A DNA stretch of 64,000 nt, from NCBI GenBank assembly GCA_019828595.1, contig JAHQRK010000014.1, positions 62,001 through 126,000 of the forward strand, in the 5' to 3' direction. Every line of letters starts with the position of its first letter. Positions within the stretch are counted from its first letter, which is position 1. Both the position numbers and the translations under genes were made by a program. Source of the DNA: Aphanomyces cochlioides. Its lineage: Eukaryota > Oomycota > Saprolegniomycetes > Saprolegniales > Verrucalvaceae. The notes below the pieces were generated by a model. The model was not told the DNA's origin, ran no database searches, and was given only the letters and a program-made list of their open reading frames with translations. Shown here one piece after another: positions 21,847 through 30,496 of this stretch.

Positions 21847-22796
21847 ATGTCATTCCCTATCATTATCAATAGCACTAATTACGTAAGTGCTAATACTTAC
21901 AAAGTTCAATTGGCATCAACTATTGGTCTGAATGATTATGAAGTGAGCGTTGGTCAAGCTTTCATTTATTACAGTAGGTATAATATCAACAGTGCTCCAT
22001 TGAATAATAATAAATTTACTCTTACTATCCCTAAAAATGGTGGCTCAGATACGTTAAATATCACTATTCCAGATGGGGCCTACAATATCAGTGATCTAAA
22101 TAATTTCTTGCAATATACATTGATTCAGGGCGGTTATTATATTACGAATAATACAAGTGGAGTGAATACGTACTATGCTTCATTTAGCATTTCACCAACG
22201 TCATATGCTGTTCAGTTTAATACAACTCCATTACCAACATCTCTTCCTGCTGGCTATACTTCTGGTGGAATGACTTTTCCAGCAAGCGCAAATCAGCATT
22301 ATCAATTAACTATTGCTTCGACTAATAATTTCAAAGATATAATTGGATTCAATGCTGGAACGTATCCAGCTTCGGCTACAAATGCTGGAACGCAGACTAA
22401 ATCAAGTGATTATACTCCCAATGTTAATCCTATTAGCGCTGTTCAAATCCGTCTCTCTTGTGTCTATAATCCATTTAGCGCTAATTCTCAGTTAATTCAT
22501 ACATTTACAAATCGGGGGTGTCTATTGGATCTATTATTGATGCAAGTTCAAATTATCAGCAATTTGTCCCAAATTATCAGCAATTTGTCCCTTGTATCGG
22601 TGCTCATCGTGAATTAACTCTCAGCTTTTATGATCAAAATGGCTATGTGTTAAACATTTTAGATAAGAATTTAACTATTAAGTTACTTTTTAAGCACAAA
22701 GATACTACAGTTAGTACAAAAAAATTACTTCAGCTTGATTATTTTAGAAGCTTCTCTAATTTTTTTAAAATATCATCCATTTCTTTTTTTAGCTGA
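21847..22796 (+). pseudogene. Minor capsid (penton-like) protein, frameshifted
   Basis: The N-terminus MSFPIIINSTNYVSANTYKVQL and the segment DYEVSVGQAFIYYSRYNIN, followed by FTLTIP...ITIPDGAYNISDLNNFLQ, have the look of penton proteins of Polinton-like viruses. The C-terminus RELTLSFYDQNGYVLNILD...ITIKLLF-type ending is also characteristic. The frame breaks near 22,515 and resumes in the next frame (MSIGSIIDASSNYQQFVP). A 21 bp tandem duplication at 22,550-22,591 doubles NYQQFVP. The position beside the packaging ATPase is the usual one. The family call is by pattern and context. Confidence 0.6.
22550..22591 (+). repeat. 21 bp perfect tandem duplication in the penton-like gene
   Basis: The unit AAATTATCAGCAATTTGTCC(C) occurs twice in a row, in frame (7 codons), doubling NYQQFVP. 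Confidence 0.85.
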
Positions 22797-22876
22797 GGAT
22801 TATCATTTCCTGCTTGAATCATGTAATATTTAAGATAGAACTTATTTTTTAATCGTTTAATGGCTTGTGGTCTCAT
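22739..22876 (-). CDS. 45-residue basic viral protein
   Basis: ATG 22,876 to TAA 22,739 encodes MRPQAIKRLKNKFY...KKEMDDILKKLEKLLK, a basic start followed by an amphipathic helix. It overlaps the end of the upstream gene (22,857-23,602) by 20 bp and the 3' part of the convergent penton-like gene. Its start resembles that of the small MRPRKL protein at 16,496. Function unknown. Confidence 0.5.
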   Translation of the reverse strand: MRPQAIKRLKNKFYLKYYMIQAGNDNPQLKKEMDDILKKLEKLLK

Positions 22877-23602
22877 TTCTTACTATATTTCTTCTTTGAT
22901 ACTTTTTGCGTTTTCTTAATCCTCCTCCAGATATCTTTCTATTCATGTATGGTATTTTCTCATGACTTGGCAATTGATTGACCTTTTTCATGACTTTGTT
23001 AAATTTTTCAATATTATCTTTGTAATATTCTCTTAATTGCTTTTCAAGAGTTTTATAATTAAGTTTAGGAGGATTTTCAATATTTTTAGTACCACTTGTA
23101 GCTCCTGACGTCGATTCTGTTGCGGTTACTGTTGGAACATCACTATATGTAGGACTTGAACCTCTACTACTCCCACGACTTCTGGATTCAATCGTTTCTT
23201 CAAGTTCTTTTTGAAAAGGAGATTTTGTTTTTGGTTTAGATTCAGGCGATGGAGTTTTTTTAATTTTTTACCTTCCATTTCTTCAAATAATTTTGATTTT
23301 GGAGAAGGTGATCGTGAAACTGATGTTTGAATAGAAGGTTTCTTGAAAGAAGTTTTAGTTTCGGGAGCATTTGTTTTAGCTAATGGTATTACGGATGTAG
23401 ATGTTTGATTTTTGATCTCATCTTGTAATTGCTTTAATCTATTGATTGTCTCAGCTTGTGATAGATTCATTAATTCGCTTTCACGAACGATTTTACTTTG
23501 AGCTAACTGATATTCTTCATTTAACTCATTCAGCTTAACTTGCTCCATATATTTTTCCACATGGTCTTCTAAGCTTCGATAATATAATAATTTAGTAGCC
23601 AT
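22857..23602 (-). pseudogene. Viral structural-type protein with coiled coil, frameshifted
   Basis: ATG 23,602 starts a coiled-coil region (YRSLEDHVEKYMEQVKLNELNEEYQ) and a Lys/Ser/Pro-rich linker. A one-base shift in an A-rich run near 23,265 moves coding into another frame (KTPSPESKPKTKS...), which continues through LEKQLREYYKDNIEKFNKVM to TAA at 22,857. The restored length would be about 248 residues. The conserved promoter block lies 22 bp upstream. No family was recognised; the basic, disordered character suggests a capsid-internal or DNA-binding protein. Confidence 0.55.
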
Positions 23603-23624
23603 CTTTGTTATCTATAATTGCTTG

Positions 23625-23652
23625 TATATGATATCGAAGATATCTCAATAAC
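23625..23652 (-). promoter_or_regulatory. Conserved viral promoter motif, copy 3
   Basis: Minus-strand core GAGATATCTTCGATATC, 22 bp before the ATG at 23,602. Confidence 0.65.
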
Positions 23653-23730
23653 TTTGTTATTTTATAAGCAAGTTATTTATGAAAAAAATAGAAGGAGAAA
23701 TAGTAACGGAGGTGTAAAAAACTGAAATAT

Positions 23731-25432
23731 CTAAACAGTTGCTAATTGACAAGTAGCGGTATTGATTACCCATTGTTTTTCATACCATACAATAGCAATG
23801 ACTTTCATACCAAAAGAAGATGATGGATTAGTAAAACTGACTTGAACTGATGTAGAACTGCCATCTTCAGATGTCATACGACGACTCAAATCAACAACAT
23901 AGAAACGGTGATTTTGCTCGAATAATTGTTGAGTAAGGAGCCCACTTGTATCTTCAGAAACCATCGATCCATGAAGACCAAGTTGAGAATTTTCAGATAC
24001 CCTTTGTTCAAAATTGTATTAATAGGATATTGATACATTGGCTTGTTAGCCAAATAGACTTGGAGATTTGCTAAGGTGGCATATGGACCACTCGTCGCGG
24101 GGACCGAATCAAAGCAACTAACTTCAGGATTTGATAAATATGAAACACCACCAAGATTTTGCCATAGTGGAAGAAGAAGCAATTTACGAGGATTTGGAAT
24201 ACCAGTAGAAATCGTGTAATTGATAGAAGCGCCGGCAGCAACGGTCAATGGATTAACAATCTTTTCATACGAGGTGAAGAATTTGCTCGATTGAGTCAAT
24301 GCAGAATCAGTCTTAGGGTTTGCAATGTAATATGGCACAAGAAGACGAGCATTCGTGAGTAATGGACCAGCCGAGCCAACGGCCCCAGCAGTTGTAGCAT
24401 CAACCGAACCAACAATTTGAACAACTGGAGCAGTTGTAGCATATTGGCCTAATACAAGACCACTTGAAGTATTATTGATCATAAATGGCGTGGTTCTACC
24501 AGTTAAGGGAGTAATACTTACACCAGCAAGTGTAGTGTTTCCAGTAGTGCCAGTAAGATTGACTTGACTACTATTGAACGATAAATAAAGAAAGCCTTTA
24601 AGATTTTTGACTACTGGAAAGTCATTGATATCACAAAGATCACGAAGACGAACAGTTGCCATATAGTAAGCTGAATGTAATGCACCATTCGCCGTATTAG
24701 ATCCAGCAGCAACAGATGAAACGTGGCTTTGACCAGCTGTTTTCATAGCAGAAGCACCAAGAATAGTAGTTTGAATAGAAGCAGAAGAAGGATTAACATC
24801 GCTATTAGTAAAAGTATTTCTAGAGTTAATACCTTTATTGTAAAGAGTACCTTGATTATTTACACAATCATACCCTTTAACACTAATAGCAACAGTAGAG
24901 TATGTAGCATTACTTAAACCAATTGTATTACTTATCGTGGTTGTAATATCACTTGTACAGTCATCTAAAGCAATACCACAAGTAGGGCCCCAATTCTTAA
25001 GAGTATCTTGGGACCAAGAACTTAGGATACGGAACGAACCAGCAACATTTTCATATGGTTGAGCAGATTGAATTGTTTGTCCATTAATAATCAATTGAGC
25101 AGAATCAATCCATTGATGCCACCCATTTTTGATAATTGTAGTAGCAGCTGCAGCGATGGATTTTGTCGTTTCGGTGCCCGTACCAGCGGTTAAAACAGAT
25201 GCGGTTACTTTACAGGAAATTCAATAACGGCTTCTGGAAGAGAAATCCATTGGCTTTGAGAGTTAAGAGTGGAAAGATCAAATTGGATTTGACCAGAACT
25301 GAAACTACCAGTGTTACTGGTAGAATCAGTAATAAAGGTATAGTTTTTATCACTGAAATGAACAGTGGAAGCATCTGCTAAATTATCATTTAAAGAAGTT
25401 TGGACAGCAACGATATCACCGTCTGAGCTCAT
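23731..25432 (-). pseudogene. Major capsid protein (double jelly-roll type, inferred), two frameshifts
   Basis: The reading spans three open stretches: N-terminus 25,432-25,205 (MSSDGDIVAVQTSLND...), a 402-residue centre (WIDSAQLIINGQTIQSAQPYENVAG...LVPYYIANPKTDS...) and a C-terminus to 23,731 (HRFYVVDLSRRMTSEDG...). One-base shifts near 25,210 and 24,015 separate them. The total of about 566 codons fits Polinton capsid proteins, as does the position after the ATPase and penton-like genes. Phrases such as WHQWIDSAQL and 'NP+TLSVGAGA-NYT' are typical of the jelly-roll strands, but the call rests on length, context and pattern, not on a database search. Confidence 0.7.
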
Positions 25433-25535
25433 ATTGTTTTAATATCTAATTAATATATCTGTATATTCAACCTCTGATAAAAAATACAATCAAAAATTAA
25501 ATTAAATACAAGAATATACTATTCATAGAAAAGTT

Positions 25536-26418
25536 ATGGATTTTACCAAAAGAACTTCCATTTCGGATTTATACAATTTGTGTTGAAATTAAAATGTCAT
25601 GGTATGTAGATTGAATGAGTTGAAATCATACCTCAAAAATAAATCAATAAAAAATTACATTATTAATCTTGACAGTAATGGCGGAGGTTCACATTGGGTT
25701 GCGTGTAATACTAACGTAAACGACCAATAATGGCCGATTTTACCAATGGTGGCCGATTTTATATTCAAATTTGATTGGGTAATTTTTGGACTGATAAAAC
25801 TGACAGCAACTCATAACCTTTGATAATTTATACAAAGCATGTCATACCGTACTGCAGTGAGACTCATCGTTCTGTAAATGACACATACCTCTCAAAATTT
25901 ATATCCTTTCATCATGTTTATTTGGTCTGGACCTAACCCTACAAGAATGATGGTAAAACTCTCACATCAAGTATACAAATTCCAAGTTATAAAATCGGCC
26001 ACCATTGGTTGTTCTTGAATTAACCAATGGGTCAACTTTGACTTCACTCTATCTAAACACTCTTCGATTTCAATACCTCTCATGTATGATACTGGTTTCT
26101 CCTGCATCTCCTCTTTCACGAGGTACCTCCAGATTTTCGATATTTTTTATGGAAGGTGAGATTCGACAGGAATTTCGGACACTATGAAAAAATCGGCCAT
26201 TATTGGTCGTTTACGTTACAAAAAAAATGTAATTCGATTCATATGCTGAAGAGAAGCCATTAGCAATTCCAAAAGATTACAAACGAAGTACAACAAACAA
26301 AGAGCTTCAAACATTGGAAGCAACTGATTGTGGTGGCCTATGTTGCTTATGGTTGTATTATATCAATAATAAATCAAATCATGAATATTATAGATTATTC
26401 AAAGATGTCTATAAGTAA
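25536..26418 (+). pseudogene. Adenain-like cysteine protease, interrupted by a MITE and frameshifts
   Basis: Before the insertion the sequence reads NYIINLDSNGGGSHWVACN, containing the catalytic His (HW). After it, the sequence reads FDSYAEEKP...LQTLEATDCGGLCCLWLYY, containing the Asp, the oxyanion Gln and the nucleophile Cys of the adenovirus/Polinton maturation protease (C5-like, Ulp1 fold). The two halves are separated by a 503 bp transposon at 25,714-26,216, and there are further frame breaks near 25,585 and just after the insertion. The start is approximate. The protein would cleave virion precursors such as the pVI/pX-like protein encoded next to it. Confidence 0.75.
25714..26216. mobile_element. 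503 bp non-autonomous DNA transposon (MITE), TA target
   Basis: Terminal inverted repeats of about 28 bp begin ACGTAAACGACCAATAATGG at the left and are mirrored at the right, flanked by TA on both sides (25,712-25,713 and 26,217-26,218). A second inverted pair around CCAATGGTGGCCGATTTTA (25,740s) and AAAATCGGCCACCATTGG (25,990s) lies inside. No coding frame is convincing. TA duplication and size point to a Tc1/mariner-type MITE, with ends unlike those of the 17,647 element. Confidence 0.85.
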
Positions 26419-26868
26419 AGGCCACTGCCTTTCATCTTTTTTAGTTTTAATACCAACACCAGCAGCAGATTTTAAGATTTGACGTCCAGCGCTTGCTATT
26501 TCTGGACCAACAAAAGGAGTGGCTACTGTTTGGGCGACATCGGCTAACGCAGATCCAACCCCCGAATCTTTAAGCCATTTACCAGCAGATTTCAAGCCAT
26601 CCCAAATGCTATCAAAAATACCAGATCCACTCATATCACTGACAGGTCCAACCATTCCGTGTTGAGCTGCAGTATGCATAATTTCTCCTGGGCTCAATTC
26701 CAGGTTAATACCCCCTTTAGCATTTACTACTTTCTTATAGTTAAGCGGATGAAGAAATACTAACTGACCTTGACCAATAGAACTTGGAGTCAATCGAATT
26801 TTAGCACCTCGGAGAGCTTTCTTTTGTTGATCCTTAGAAATACTTAACTTCACTGAATGATAAGGCAT
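26395..26868 (-). CDS. Polinton capsid-associated protein (pVI/pX-like)
   Basis: The intact 157-residue frame begins MPYHSVKLSISKDQQKKALRGAK-type sequence: a basic N-terminus, then IGQGQLVFLHP, then ELSPGEI, and finally a Gly/Ala-rich amphipathic stretch (SGSGIFDSIWDGLKSAGKWLKDSG). This layout is shared by a conserved small protein of Polinton-like viruses that resembles adenovirus core/membrane-lytic proteins. The last codons overlap the convergent protease gene by 24 bp. The function is inferred from layout only. Confidence 0.65.
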   Translation of the reverse strand: MPYHSVKLSISKDQQKKALRGAKIRLTPSSIGQGQLVFLHPLNYKKVVNAKGGINLELSPGEIMHTAAQHGMVGPVSDMSGSGIFDSIWDGLKSAGKWLKDSGVGSALADVAQTVATPFVGPEIASAGRQILKSAAGVGIKTKKDERQWPLLIDIFE

Positions 26869-26913
26869 TATGCTTGAATTACTATTATATGTATAATAAA
26901 TGAAATACTATTT

Positions 26914-27213
26914 CTAAGGATATTTATTTAATTCAGTCAATAATGAGTCATTTTTACAATTTGATTTTAACCAATCAATGTAATCAGGATCACTGTTATA
27001 GATTCTATTTAAAGTTCTTCCTTTATATTTGCCAAAATTAATAGTAGATGATGTATCCGTTCCAACGAATTTCATTCGTAGAAATTCTTTAATTGCTGGA
27101 TGTTCATCTAAGATCATTGTTTGCTTATACATCCATTTGCAGTAGGACTTATCCGTTTCAAAGATATCTTCAATATTTTCATTTCTGTATTTTCCAAAAG
27201 TTATCGTAGTCAT
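26914..27213 (-). CDS. Small protein with two FGKY repeats (ExoX C-terminal-like domain)
   Basis: ATG 27,213 was chosen over the longer frame because it begins directly with the first domain (MTTITFGKYRNENIEDIFETDKSYCKWMYKQ). A second copy follows (INFGKYKGRTLNRIYNSDPDYIDWLKSN). The motif F-G-K-Y-x5-6-I-x4-D-x2-Y-x2-W is the one found at the C-terminus of ExoX-like nucleases and in many large-virus proteins, where it is thought to bind nucleic acid. The 99-residue frame is intact. It is head to head with the 27,300 gene. Confidence 0.65.
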   Translation of the reverse strand: MTTITFGKYRNENIEDIFETDKSYCKWMYKQTMILDEHPAIKEFLRMKFVGTDTSSTINFGKYKGRTLNRIYNSDPDYIDWLKSNCKNDSLLTELNKYP

Positions 27214-27299
27214 GCTATATAGATACCTAATATAAAAAATACAATTAATTAAATATTTCAAATGTTCTAGACATCAACGTTCTAGATTGCTTTCTAACT

Positions 27300-27680
27300 A
27301 TGAATACACAAGCTTCACTCTTGATTTCACCATGGATCAGCAAACACAACGACAAGTATGCCGCCCACAACTTTGCGGCCAACGAAATCCTCAATGAAAA
27401 GGCTGCTCTTAATGAAGAAAGCAAGGAAATCGAAAAGAAGGAAATCGAATCGATCAAGCGCCAGATTGCGGCTGAAAAACGTGCGCTTGCCGCCAGAGAA
27501 CGAGCTTTAGCCACGCGTGAAAAGGCCTTGAAAATCCGCGAAGGCTCAATCAAAAAGGACGTAAAGTTCAATACGGTCCATGCTGCCTATCTTGCCGAAC
27601 GTCAATTGGAAATCGATACTCAATTGGAGCAATTACGCATTCAAAATGAAGTGATTCCTGCCGAGGCTCCAAAGGAGTGA
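27300..27680 (+). CDS. Coiled-coil protein with host-like composition inside the Polinton
   Basis: The 126-residue intact frame has a long heptad region (EESKEIEKKEIESIKRQIAA followed by EKRALAARERALATREKALKIRE). Its codons are GC-rich (CGC, GCC, AAG), in contrast to the AT-rich viral neighbours but like the host genes. It may be a captured host gene. No family was recognised. It lies in the same half of the element as the Crinkler cargo gene. Confidence 0.6.
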   Translation: MNTQASLLISPWISKHNDKYAAHNFAANEILNEKAALNEESKEIEKKEIESIKRQIAAEKRALAARERALATREKALKIREGSIKKDVKFNTVHAAYLAERQLEIDTQLEQLRIQNEVIPAEAPKE

Positions 27681-27721
27681 AAAAATGGAGTAATTAGAGT
27701 TAATCCACTAATAAACTCATC

Positions 27722-27982
27722 TCACCACAAATACTGTTTTGAGAACCAATCAGCTGAATATTTAGGATAGTTTTTATTGTGTCTTTTATAATAGTTTTCA
27801 CGTCTAACTTTATCATTGTGATCTAAATGACTATATGCTTTAAACGGTGTGGAATCTCTATATTGCATATAATTAGAGCTGCCGAAATCAACGTGTGATC
27901 CATCGCTGAGAAAGGCTCTATATTTTTTGTTCTTGATAGGCGATACTTTAAATCCAAGTAATTTTACAACTGATATATTATG
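27722..27982 (-). CDS. DUF5754-like small viral protein, start codon not visible
   Basis: The frame ends SADWFSKQYLW and contains KNKKYRAFLSDGSHVDFG, NYMQYRDS and HLDHNDKVRRENYYKRH. This order (K-x-K-Y..., HVDFG, ...DH-D-x-x-R-R-x-x-Y-x-x-RH, WFS...LW) is that of the DUF5754-type proteins found in virophages, giant viruses and phages. The open frame begins directly after a TAA at 27,983-27,985 and has no ATG before the conserved part, so the start has probably mutated or is non-standard. Function unknown. Confidence 0.6.
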   Translation of the reverse strand, partial: HNISVVKLLGFKVSPIKNKKYRAFLSDGSHVDFGSSNYMQYRDSTPFKAYSHLDHNDKVRRENYYKRHNKNYPKYSADWFSKQYLW

Positions 27983-28010
27983 TTATACAGTTTATCATTT
28001 TTTAAAGTGA

Positions 28011-29045
28011 ATGAATCACCATCACCCATTTCCAAAAATGCTAAACTTATTCTGCGCCGTTGTCTCCAAAGCGACTCCGTTCTCCATCAAGATCGATGCT
28101 TCCTTAACTGTTGATGATCTCAAGAAGTGTATCAAAGAAGAGATTCATTACGCTGGGCGTGCTCATTACCTGAAGCTTTATTTGGCATTGACGAATGATG
28201 CGTGGTTGAGCAGTGCTGAAGCGAAAACGACGACTCTTGACGATCTCGAAACCTTGCAAGACATGGATCCTACGTGGGGAATTGATGATTTTTTCAAATC
28301 CGATCGGCCGAAGAGAAGAATTCACGTTTTGGTTGTAGTCCCTGATATGAATGTGGTCAAGTCTGAAGCTCATGTTAAAACACCTCATCCAAAACGAAAA
28401 GCACGATGGGATCAATTGAATGAGACTCTTGGTTCCAACAAAAAGAAGGCAAAGCACTCCAATTCGACGGGATATTCCTACGTATCTTGGTCAGACGTTC
28501 GAGATGTTTTTGAAACAACGCAATATACTCAACCACACAAGCAAATACCGGATTCACTGCTCAACTTTCTTGCCGAGTATTTATCCTACGCAACGAAGAG
28601 TATGAAGCCAATAACAGTTGGAAACGAAAGCCAACGACTTCACGTGATTGCTCCAATCCTTATCTGCGTGTGCTTCCTTTTCAATGACGATGTTATTCTT
28701 GAAGTCGAAGAAGATTTGAATGGCGATTATGTTATGGCTCATGGACATTTTGATTTTGTTCTTCGACGTGGTGATAAAAAGGTATGTATTGTGGAAGCGA
28801 AACGAGATGATTTGGCTCAAGGAATGGCTCAAGATTTATTGGGATGTGAAGTTGAAGCTGAAATTGGTCATCTTGACGTAGTTCATGGTATTGTTACCAA
28901 CTATGTTCAATGGAACTTTTTGAGAAGTCTGAATGGCAAGATTGAATTGGAAGAATGTGGATTGGATATTGGTCCTAATGGTCCTTCTTTGGCATCTTTG
29001 AACAAGATTTGTGGCAAGATTTATTCAATGCTATCAGATGAGTAA
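28011..29045 (+). CDS. Crinkler (CRN) effector with PD-(D/E)XK nuclease-like C-terminus, carried inside the Polinton
   Basis: The intact 344-residue frame starts at ATG 28,011. Residues about 10-110 form the CRN N-terminal domain: LNLFCAVV, SIKIDASLTVDDLKKCIK (ubiquitin-like fold), LKLYLA in place of LFLAK, and the closing HVLVVVP. The C-terminus has DFVLRRGDKKVCIVEAKRDD, where D...E-x-K gives a PD-(D/E)XK signature, then AQGMAQDLLGCEVEAEI and HGIVTNYVQWNFL, as in restriction-endonuclease-like domains attached to CRNs. CRN proteins act inside host cells, often in the nucleus. Both terminal repeats enclose the gene, and it has no lesion, unlike the two CRN copies outside the element. A relic of the viral helicase begins 8 bp after its stop. 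Confidence 0.88.
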   Translation: MNHHHPFPKMLNLFCAVVSKATPFSIKIDASLTVDDLKKCIKEEIHYAGRAHYLKLYLALTNDAWLSSAEAKTTTLDDLETLQDMDPTWGIDDFFKSDRPKRRIHVLVVVPDMNVVKSEAHVKTPHPKRKARWDQLNETLGSNKKKAKHSNSTGYSYVSWSDVRDVFETTQYTQPHKQIPDSLLNFLAEYLSYATKSMKPITVGNESQRLHVIAPILICVCFLFNDDVILEVEEDLNGDYVMAHGHFDFVLRRGDKKVCIVEAKRDDLAQGMAQDLLGCEVEAEIGHLDVVHGIVTNYVQWNFLRSLNGKIELEECGLDIGPNGPSLASLNKICGKIYSMLSDE

Positions 29046-29053
29046 ATGTTGCA

Positions 29054-29086
29054 TAATAATGGCAAATCTTTCTTATGTAGTTATCT
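29054..29086 (+). pseudogene. Relic of the viral helicase Walker A region beside the right terminal repeat
   Basis: These 33 bp are the exact reverse complement of 11,459-11,491 (coding NNGKSFLCSY in the helicase), and they are fused directly to the helicase 3' end, which belongs to the terminal repeat. About 340 bp of helicase sequence between the two is missing. The right end of the element thus once carried an inverted copy of the helicase 3' half. Confidence 0.8.
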
Positions 29087-29530
29087 GGAAATATTCTAAA
29101 TTAAATTCTTTATACTTTTTTATGAAAAATCAATATTGCTGTTTTAGTGTTATGCTGTTATGATCAACTTGAAAGATGAATATTTGTAATTTACTGTTTT
29201 ACTGTTATACTGTTATGAACATTTGGAAATCACTGTTATGGTGTGATACTGTTATGAGATTTTTGAGAAAGTGGAAATCACTGTTATACTGTGATACTGT
29301 TATGGGAGAGGGACATAACACTATAACAATATAACAGTAGTTTTGAAGTCTTTATATTTTTATATAACAGTATAACACTATAACAGTTATTTTGTAGTTC
29401 TGTTTTTGTTGATTTACAACCCGCAGGGTTGTTTGTTGAAGCGAAATACTAACGTAAGAGAGTCTGGTTTAGAGTTTTAACATTAAAGCGCTTCGCGATA
29501 ACTCGCTTCCTTCCCTCCCTTGCTTTTTTT
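29086..29530 (-). repeat. Right terminal inverted repeat of the Polinton
   Basis: It is the inverted copy of 10,671-11,116. Differences include small indels (about 8 bp extra near 29,320; about 10 bp missing near 29,113) and scattered substitutions, which point to some age since insertion. Confidence 0.93.
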
Positions 29531-29536
29531 AGGACA
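29531..29536 (+). repeat. Right target-site duplication of the Polinton
   Basis: AGGACA matches the left copy at 10,666-10,671. The sequence that follows (AAGTTTAATGTTG) continues the homology of the left flank with the 3' flank of the second CRN pseudogene. Confidence 0.8.
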
Positions 29537-30496
29537 AAGTTTAATGTTGCATGCCCCAGCACTTCATAATCAAGTGGTCGTTCCTCCGATTGCGTAAAAG
29601 CCAACAAATTCCTCAACAACTAGGTAATTATTTATTTTAATGCATAATTCTCTAAGAAACATGTGGCTACAAAGGTCTTGTGGCAAGTCAAAAGAAGAAT
29701 GAGTTAGGAATATTGAATCTATATCATGTGTGTATTCCCTCGAGTCGTCGTAATACAATCACAGACAACTTTATCGATATCGCCAGAAACACAATCGATA
29801 ATTCCCTGGCTCGCTTTCGCTAGAGTTCCCCATCACATTTTTGATCACAATCGCCCTCCTGTCTTGCTTGTACGGACAAAAGGGCTCAGTTTTACACGTC
29901 AGATGTCGATAATTTGGATTCGATGCTATTGGAGGCTCGCTGTAAATCATTTGACTTCGAGCAGTCTTGTTCTGTTAAGCTTCCATGGCGATCTAAAACA
30001 GTGCCAAAATCAGTCGTAAAATATCAACATCAATGCAATCTTTTCAGCAAACAAATTAGTCGTTTTGAACAAACGGTTGCAAGCGTAAATTGATTCGCTT
30101 CACAGCGGACCTCGTCAGATTGCGGTATACTTCTGTTGAATGAGACAAGTGCGCGCTGGATATTGAGTTGGCCTGGCAAAATCACTCTCAATTTAGTCTG
30201 TACATTGATCCTAGGAATGTGCCTTTTCGTGCCAAGGACGTCGTCATGCTCAATATACCACTGCATCTTAACCTGAATATTGATATGGCAATATGCTTTC
30301 CATTAAATCATACTACATTCGTTGGATGCAGTCCAGATTGCCATTTTCACTGTTCTGACTTCTTCCGATTGATACACGACAACAAATCAAACCACCTACA
30401 TGTATTGAATTTGTAGGTGATTTCATCACCATCATTCACAGAAGAAAGAACAACACGCAGTGGAGATAATTGGTTTAAACATATATTACCTCTGCT
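29537..30496. other. Region without a recognised gene
   Basis: The first 13 bp continue the interrupted CRN flank. The remainder has short open frames on both strands without recognisable domains or consistent splice patterns. One coding-like minus-strand stretch near 30,090-30,170 may be an exon fragment, but nothing supports a complete gene. Confidence 0.4.

Larger units (their letters stand above)
10671..29530. mobile_element. Endogenous Polinton/Maverick-type virus, degraded
   Basis: The 18.9 kb element is bounded by about 445 bp inverted repeats and a 5-6 bp target duplication. It encodes the hallmark set of Polintons and Polinton-like viruses: retroviral-type integrase, family B polymerase, FtsK/HerA packaging ATPase, adenain-like cysteine protease, candidate penton and major capsid proteins, and fibres with an S74 chaperone. 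Base composition is clearly more AT-rich than the flanks. Most virion and replication genes carry frameshifts or insertions, so the copy is not a functional virus. The integrase, several small genes and a Crinkler cargo gene remain open. It is inserted just downstream of a host CRN relic. Confidence 0.95.
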
